9,101 nucleotides of DNA from Atribacterota bacterium (GTDB lineage: Bacteria > Atribacterota > Phoenicimicrobiia > Phoenicimicrobiales > Phoenicimicrobiaceae): NCBI GenBank assembly GCA_030666935.1, contig DAOUWX010000060.1, positions 1 through 9,101 on the forward strand. The letters run 5' to 3'. How positions within the stretch are numbered: the stretch's first letter is position 1; each line of letters begins with the position of its first letter. Under the pieces are notes generated by a model. It made no database searches. It saw nothing but the letters and a program-made list of their open reading frames with translations, and was not told the origin of the DNA. Positions 6,253 through 9,101 of the stretch are shown one piece after another. The translations under genes and the position numbers were made by a program.

Positions 6253-7080
6253 TTACTTTAACATAAATATAGCAGCCATACGACCGGTATTTCCCTCATC
6301 CCTGCGGTAGGAAAAGAAAAGTTCAGGATGGTCTACCGTACAAATCTGGTTAACAAAAATATTCTTTTTCTCCACTCCACCTTTAATCAATTGCCCATAG
6401 TTTGCTTTTCTTAAATCAAGGCTACGCCCGCTCTTATTCTGCAAGGAAATTGGTTCACTATTACATTTAACTTCATTTAACCAATAATCATCAATTTTAT
6501 TTTCCTCTTTGATGTTATAACAGCAGGGACCAATGGAGGGAAAAATGGCAGCCAGGCAGGAGCGGGGATTGGTCTCAAAGATTTTCTCCATATTAGATAA
6601 AGCTTTTAAGGTTAATTCCAATTCTGTTCCCTTTCTTCCACTATGAATCAAAGCGATAGCTTTTTTGATCGGGTCAAAAATAAAAACAGGTACACAATCA
6701 GCATAACACATTAAAAGAGGTATGCCGGGAATATCCGTAATTAAGGCATCGGTTTGTGCAATTCCCTTAGAATATTTAAAGGCTCCTTTGCCTTTATCTT
6801 CTTTTCTTACGAGAGCTATCTTATCTTTATGGACTTGCTGGGCAGTTACTGCGGTTCGATAATCAATGCTTAAGGCATCTAAAATTATTTTTCTATTTTC
6901 TGCTACGCGGATTTCTTCATCGCCTACATTATAAGATAGATTAAGATTATTAAAGGGGGGTCTGCTTACACCGCCTGTTCGAGCGGTAAAAGCATTTACT
7001 ACTAAGTTGGTGTTGTCTAATTCTCTACAGTTGAAATATTTTATTTGCCCAAGTTTTTTTAATTTAAAATCCTGGTTCAA
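6253..7080 (-). CDS. pgeF: PgeF/YfiH-family protein (purine nucleoside phosphorylase / peptidoglycan-editing factor, former 'laccase domain')
   Basis: Cytoplasmic zinc-binding enzyme family. Members act as purine nucleoside phosphorylase/adenosine deaminase, and E. coli YfiH removes mischarged UDP-MurNAc-L-Ser. The 275-aa length is normal. The three metal ligands are visible as H84 (QQVH), C129 (YADCVPV) and H146 (HSGRKGT). Other family blocks are TARTGGVS near 32-39, SIGPCCYNI near 182-190, and the C-terminal CTVDHPELFFSYRRDEGNTGRMAA. The usual HAGWRG reads HSGRKG here, keeping the ligand but losing Trp. The start must be the TTG at 7080: the upstream frame closes at TAA 7101-7099 without another start, and the first internal ATG is at residue 124. 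The ribosome site (AGAGAT) is weak. It is the first gene after a glycine riboswitch and terminator, which is unexpected for this family. Confidence 0.93.
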   Translation of the reverse strand: MNQDFKLKKLGQIKYFNCRELDNTNLVVNAFTARTGGVSRPPFNNLNLSYNVGDEEIRVAENRKIILDALSIDYRTAVTAQQVHKDKIALVRKEDKGKGAFKYSKGIAQTDALITDIPGIPLLMCYADCVPVFIFDPIKKAIALIHSGRKGTELELTLKALSNMEKIFETNPRSCLAAIFPSIGPCCYNIKEENKIDDYWLNEVKCNSEPISLQNKSGRSLDLRKANYGQLIKGGVEKKNIFVNQICTVDHPELFFSYRRDEGNTGRMAAIFMLK

Positions 7081-7131
7081 ATTATCTCTACTTTTTGTTA
7101 ATATTTTTTAATGCATCTACTGCATCAACAT

Positions 7132-7169
7132 AAAAAAAGGGTAAGATACTCCAATGGAATTTCTTACCC
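7132..7169 (-). terminator. Intrinsic terminator of the glycine riboswitch
   Basis: On the minus strand an 8-bp stem, GGGTAAGA (7169-7162) with TCTTACCC (7146-7139), extended by a TCC/GGA inner helix, is followed directly by seven Us (7138-7132). Its 5' strand shares GGGU (7169-7166) with the 3' strand of aptamer-2 helix P1, so P1 and the terminator cannot form together. Glycine binding would favour P1 and therefore read-through into pgeF. Confidence 0.9.
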
Positions 7170-7355
7170 TGTCTTTTTACCTGAGAGATTTTTCCAGAAT
7201 ATTGAAAATTACCCCTTCGGTGTTTATTTAAAAACTTTCCAGAGTTCTGTCCGGTAATGGTCCTTTTGCCTGAGAGTTTAAATGTATCATACATCTTGCC
7301 CCTTCGGCTCCTTTTCTGTAATAGAAAAGACCTCTCCCACTACTTTCATCCAGAA
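7166..7355 (-). promoter_or_regulatory. Tandem glycine riboswitch (two aptamers, ON-type)
   Basis: Two consecutive glycine aptamers read on the minus strand. Aptamer 1 (7355-7245): P1 TTCUG (7355-7351) with CAGAA (7249-7245), GGGAGAGG at 7338-7331, a 7-bp hairpin CUUUUCU/AGAAAAG (7329-7311), the core GCCGAAGGGGCAAG (7308-7295) and CUCUCAGGCAAAAGGAC (7276-7260). Aptamer 2 (7245-7166): P1 ACUCUG (7245-7240) with CAGGGU (7171-7166), core ACCGAAGGGGUAA (7222-7210 region), and CUCUCAGGUAAAAAGAC (7187-7171). CCGAAGGGGCAA and CUCUCAGGCAAAA are the known glycine-aptamer signatures. A terminator overlaps P1 of aptamer 2, giving an ON switch. These elements usually precede gcv cleavage genes or glycine transporters; here the downstream genes are pgeF and a DAO-type dehydrogenase operon. 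In the second aptamer the P2 helix contains an A-C mismatch (7237/7185). Confidence 0.95.
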
Positions 7356-7402
7356 TAAAATTTATTTAATTGTACTAATCTTGATTCAAAATAGTTTTAT
7401 AT

Positions 7403-7431
7403 AGTATAACATATTTAGGAAAAAATAAAAG
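7403..7431 (-). promoter_or_regulatory. Candidate promoter for the riboswitch transcript (extended -10)
   Basis: TGTTATACT at 7411-7403 on the minus strand is an extended -10 (TG, one base, TATACT). The -35 position 17 nt upstream (7431-7426) reads CTTTTA and is poor, acceptable for an extended -10 promoter. The start would fall near 7396, about 40 nt before the first aptamer helix. It is the best site in the short space between the repeats and the riboswitch. Confidence 0.45.
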
Positions 7432-7515
7432 ACTGTTACCTATATACGACATCTATTTAAAAAATCCTTCTTTTTTTTGAAAATAATTATAATTTTTTTC
7501 ACAAACAACAAAAAA

Positions 7516-7638
7516 CGTATATCGTATATAGTCTTTAGTAAAATAATCGTTAACGAATAATATTTGATAACGAAGCGAAAAACGTAAAACGCAAAACTGA
7601 ATTCGTATCTCGTATCTCGTGAATCGTGTCTAGTGAAG
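7516..7638. repeat. Degenerate heptanucleotide tandem repeat, block A
   Basis: A triplet of the type CGT/AGT/CGA recurs at exact 7-nt steps: 7516, 7523, 7530, 7537, and then, after an irregular stretch, 7576, 7583, 7590, 7597, 7604, 7611, 7618, 7625, 7632. The clearest units are CGTATCT (7604-7617, twice), preceded by CGTAAAA and CGCAAAA and followed by CGTGAAT, CGTGTCT and AGTGAAG. The units drift in sequence but the period does not, as in an old or slowly evolving short tandem repeat. Confidence 0.75.
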
Positions 7639-7640
7639 AT

Positions 7641-7799
7641 GGTTAGCCAGTTAACCAGTTTACCGGTTACCCGGTTGAAGAATTAAAATCAGGTTAGTTA
7701 GCTGTATCAACTAACTCTCATCTTGCAACTGAGAACTTGTATTTGAAATTAACTACTAGAATTAACTGGCCAACTGGTAAACCGGCTAACTAGTTAACT
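7641..7799. repeat. Imperfect 36-bp inverted repeat built from octanucleotide units
   Basis: Left arm 7641-7676 is four and a half 8-nt units: GGTTAGCC, AGTTAACC, AGTTTACC, GGTTACCC, GGTT. Right arm 7764-7799 is AACTGGCC, AACTGGTA, AACCGGCT, AACTAGTT, AACT. The reverse complement of the right arm matches the left at 27 of 36 positions, and several mismatches would be G-U pairs in RNA. The interior has a small stem-loop (GTTAGTT at 7693-7699 with AACTAAC near 7709-7716) and a heptamer run from 7722 to 7763. It could fold into a large hairpin after the nrdG stop. Confidence 0.7.
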
Positions 7800-7807
7800 T
7801 AATTTAT

Positions 7808-7853
7808 CTTGTGCCTTGCATCTTGTATTTAACACTAACGATTAACGACTAAG
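7808..7853. repeat. Degenerate heptanucleotide tandem repeat, block E, abutting nrdG
   Basis: CTTG recurs at 7808, 7815 and 7822 (CTTGTGC, CTTGCAT, CTTGTAT), then AAC at 7837 and 7844 and AAG at 7851 continue at 7-nt steps (TAACGAT, TAACGAC). A similar 7-nt run with CTTG/CTGA occurs inside the inverted repeat at 7722, 7729, 7736, 7743, 7750 and 7757. The block ends 2 nt before the nrdG stop codon. Confidence 0.6.
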
Positions 7854-7855
7854 TT

Positions 7856-8566
7856 TCATCTCCAGCTGCAAATGGGAACAAACTTTTTAGCTTTTTCCGA
7901 TAACTCCTGAATCTTTTCATCAGAATAAGGTTTTATCTTTTGATAAGAAGGATTAAGGGTCTTCTCTAAGGAAGAGAAATTCTGCAAGACATATTTTTTT
8001 GCACCCGAAATATAACGCGCAATCTCCATAATAATCTCTTCGGAATGCAATAAAGGTACCACAGTAGTACGAAATTCATAATCAACTTTTGAGTTCATTA
8101 TTAATCCGATACTGTCCTTTACCTTCTCCAGCAGTATTTTATCTCTAATACCCGCCGCCTTAGAATAATTATCAAAATCTAATGATGATTTAATATCCAG
8201 GGCAATATAATCTACCAAACTGAAATCAAGGAGATTTTTTAATAATTTCGGATTAGTTCCATTGGTATCCAGCTTTATTAAAAAACCTTTATCTTTTATT
8301 TCTTTGAAATATTCGGGCAAATCGGGGTATAAGGTGGGCTCTCCTCCGCTCATACATATGCCATCGATAAAATCTTTTCTCTCTAACAGATAACTGTCTA
8401 TTTCTTTTTGAGGAATGTTTTTAAAATTATCCGGATGTAATATTAAATCACAATTATAGCAGTAAGGACATCGAAAATTACATGAGGGAAGATATAAAGT
8501 AGAAACAATTTTCCCCTCCCAATCAATCAGAGAGGTCTCAATTATCTGCTTTATACTAATGTTCAA
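7856..8566 (-). CDS. nrdG: Anaerobic ribonucleotide reductase activating protein (radical SAM, NrdG type 2)
   Basis: Radical-SAM enzyme that uses S-adenosylmethionine and a [4Fe-4S] cluster to place the glycyl radical on NrdD. The 236-aa length fits the longer NrdG family. The N-terminus reads TSLIDWEGKIVSTLYLPSCN, then the cluster motif C29-x3-C33-x2-C36 (CNFRCPYC), a GGEP SAM-binding motif at residues 74-77 (MSGGEPTLYP), and later KLDTNG and DYIALDIK, all typical. The start is a TTG at 8566, 8 nt after AAGGAA; it overlaps the TGA of the redoxin gene (TTGA), so translation is coupled. Position as third gene after nrdD and a redoxin confirms the partner. Pyruvate formate-lyase-type activases share the fold, but context makes NrdD the target. 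It ends directly at the repeat region. Confidence 0.92.
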   Translation of the reverse strand: MNISIKQIIETSLIDWEGKIVSTLYLPSCNFRCPYCYNCDLILHPDNFKNIPQKEIDSYLLERKDFIDGICMSGGEPTLYPDLPEYFKEIKDKGFLIKLDTNGTNPKLLKNLLDFSLVDYIALDIKSSLDFDNYSKAAGIRDKILLEKVKDSIGLIMNSKVDYEFRTTVVPLLHSEEIIMEIARYISGAKKYVLQNFSSLEKTLNPSYQKIKPYSDEKIQELSEKAKKFVPICSWR

Positions 8567-8817
8567 ATTACTGTTTCCTTTCTAATCTCTTCCATACCAG
8601 GGACGTTTCCTCTCCATATCTTGATCTCTTTATCATTATTGTCTAAGGCTACTATAGAAGGAGTGGATGCAATATCATAATAACTTGCTTCCGCCAGACC
8701 ATCAACCGAATCTACATCAAAATATTGAACCTCTGCCTCTTTTTCTAATTGTTTTCCCACATTTTTAGCTTCCGGACAACGGGGACAGTTTTTTTGCCAG
8801 AATATTTTTATTTTCAT
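8563..8817 (-). CDS. Small thioredoxin/glutaredoxin-like protein (CPRC active site)
   Basis: 84-aa thioredoxin-fold protein beginning MKIKIFWQKNCPRCPEAKNV with the redox pair C11 and C14 (CPRC). A cis-proline loop, STPSIVALD, is near residues 51-59, and the strand YFDVDSVDG precedes it; this is the minimal betaalphabeta-alphabetabeta fold. It lies between the reductase and its activase, 17 nt after the nrdD stop and overlapping nrdG by 4 nt. It is likely the dithiol reductant of this reductase or its activase, comparable to NrdH; NrdD enzymes without formate use depend on such a redoxin. The ATG at 8817 has GAGAGTG about 8 nt upstream. Confidence 0.88.
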   Translation of the reverse strand: MKIKIFWQKNCPRCPEAKNVGKQLEKEAEVQYFDVDSVDGLAEASYYDIASTPSIVALDNNDKEIKIWRGNVPGMEEIRKETVI

Positions 8818-8834
8818 AGTATTTTCACTCTCTT

Positions 8835-9101
8835 CTAAATTTTACTTTTAACTTTATAATTTCCGGAATGCCGGTCTTTCAGTTCACCGATCTTATTCTT
8901 ATTCCAGTTGGTTATTTTGCTATAATATCCTACTATTCTGGTTACCCCATACACATCTTCACTCCCACATCCATTACAATTCTCCTGTAATCCCCTGCTA
9001 ATCTCGCTGCAGGTATTGCATATGGTAAACTCAGGCGAAATAGTAAGTTGAGAACACTGGGTATGTTCCCAAACTTTTTTAACTAAATTATAGATACTCT
9101 C
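8835..9101 (-). CDS. nrdD: Anaerobic ribonucleoside-triphosphate reductase NrdD, C-terminal part (begins outside the window)
   Basis: Last 88 residues of the catalytic subunit of class III ribonucleotide reductase, which makes deoxynucleotides without oxygen. The frame is open from the window edge (GAG) to a TAG at 8837-8835. Counting from the window edge, two cysteine pairs, C28/C31 (CNTC) and C42/C45 (CNGC), form the C-terminal zinc site, followed by TRIVGYYSKITNWNKNKIGE, where G58 of RIVGY is the expected glycyl-radical residue. The ending IGELKDRHSG resembles NrdD tails. The frame was read by hand, since it has no start in the window. The redoxin and nrdG genes follow directly, so this is the first or an early gene of the operon. 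Confidence 0.93.
   Translation of the reverse strand, partial: ESIYNLVKKVWEHTQCSQLTISPEFTICNTCSEISRGLQENCNGCGSEDVYGVTRIVGYYSKITNWNKNKIGELKDRHSGNYKVKSKI

Larger units (their letters stand above)
7380..7855. other. Long gene-free region between nrdG and the riboswitch
   Basis: No believable open frame on either strand. Next to the riboswitch it holds the candidate promoter, then an AT-rich patch with the motif at 7455-7480 shared with the other large gap, then (7516 to 7853) degenerate 7-nt and 8-nt tandem repeats described separately. No standard U-tract terminator for the nrd operon is visible; the long imperfect inverted repeat at 7641-7799 is the only large structure after nrdG. Confidence 0.7.

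Noticed and set aside
7088..7294. 68-aa open frame on the minus strand between nrdG and pgeF
   Set aside because: It lies wholly on the glycine riboswitch, terminator and leader; the peptide is basic and low in complexity, and the RNA signatures explain the sequence.
7516..7853. CRISPR array
   Set aside because: The periodic units are 7-8 nt without spacers, and no cas gene is present.

Overview
This window looks like part of the genome of an anaerobic, AT-rich bacterium, and every supported gene is on the minus strand. The evidence for anaerobiosis is the C-terminal end of a class III (oxygen-sensitive, glycyl-radical) ribonucleotide reductase followed by its radical-SAM activase. An amino-acid binding protein carries a plain Sec signal peptide and no lipobox cysteine, which fits a diderm envelope better than a typical Gram-positive one. 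TTG start codons are used at least twice. An uncultured anaerobic lineage (Atribacterota-like, for example) is only a guess.

Layout in the direction of transcription (high to low coordinates): (1) 9101-7856, the 3' end of nrdD, a small CxxC redoxin and an nrdG-type activase in one tight operon. (2) 7853-7380, a gene-free stretch with 7-nt and 8-nt degenerate tandem repeats that include a long imperfect inverted repeat. (3) 7411-7132, a candidate extended -10 promoter, a tandem glycine riboswitch and an intrinsic terminator whose stem overlaps the P1 helix of the second aptamer. (4) 7080-6253, pgeF (YfiH family). (5) 6221-2922, a close-packed operon for a multi-subunit flavin/iron-sulfur amino-acid or amine dehydrogenase: [2Fe-2S] ferredoxin-like protein, FAD/NAD oxidoreductase (broken by one in-frame TAA), 2x[4Fe-4S] ferredoxin, BFD-type [2Fe-2S] protein, and a DAO-family catalytic flavoprotein. 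(6) 2921-2616, an AT-rich gap with a candidate promoter. (7) 2615-1, a branched-chain-amino-acid-type ABC importer: binding protein, LivH permease and the N-terminal part of LivM, continuing beyond the window.

The most interesting reading is functional coupling. A glycine-sensing riboswitch of the ON type appears to control a transcript containing pgeF and then, only 31 nt after it, the dehydrogenase operon; an amino-acid importer follows. This suggests the complex oxidises glycine or a glycine-yielding compound such as sarcosine, rather than proline, although the subunit order resembles the archaeal dye-linked L-proline dehydrogenase PDH1. The nonsense codon in the NAD-binding domain of the electron-transfer subunit is either recent gene damage, a split into two polypeptides, or a sequence error, and it should be verified first.
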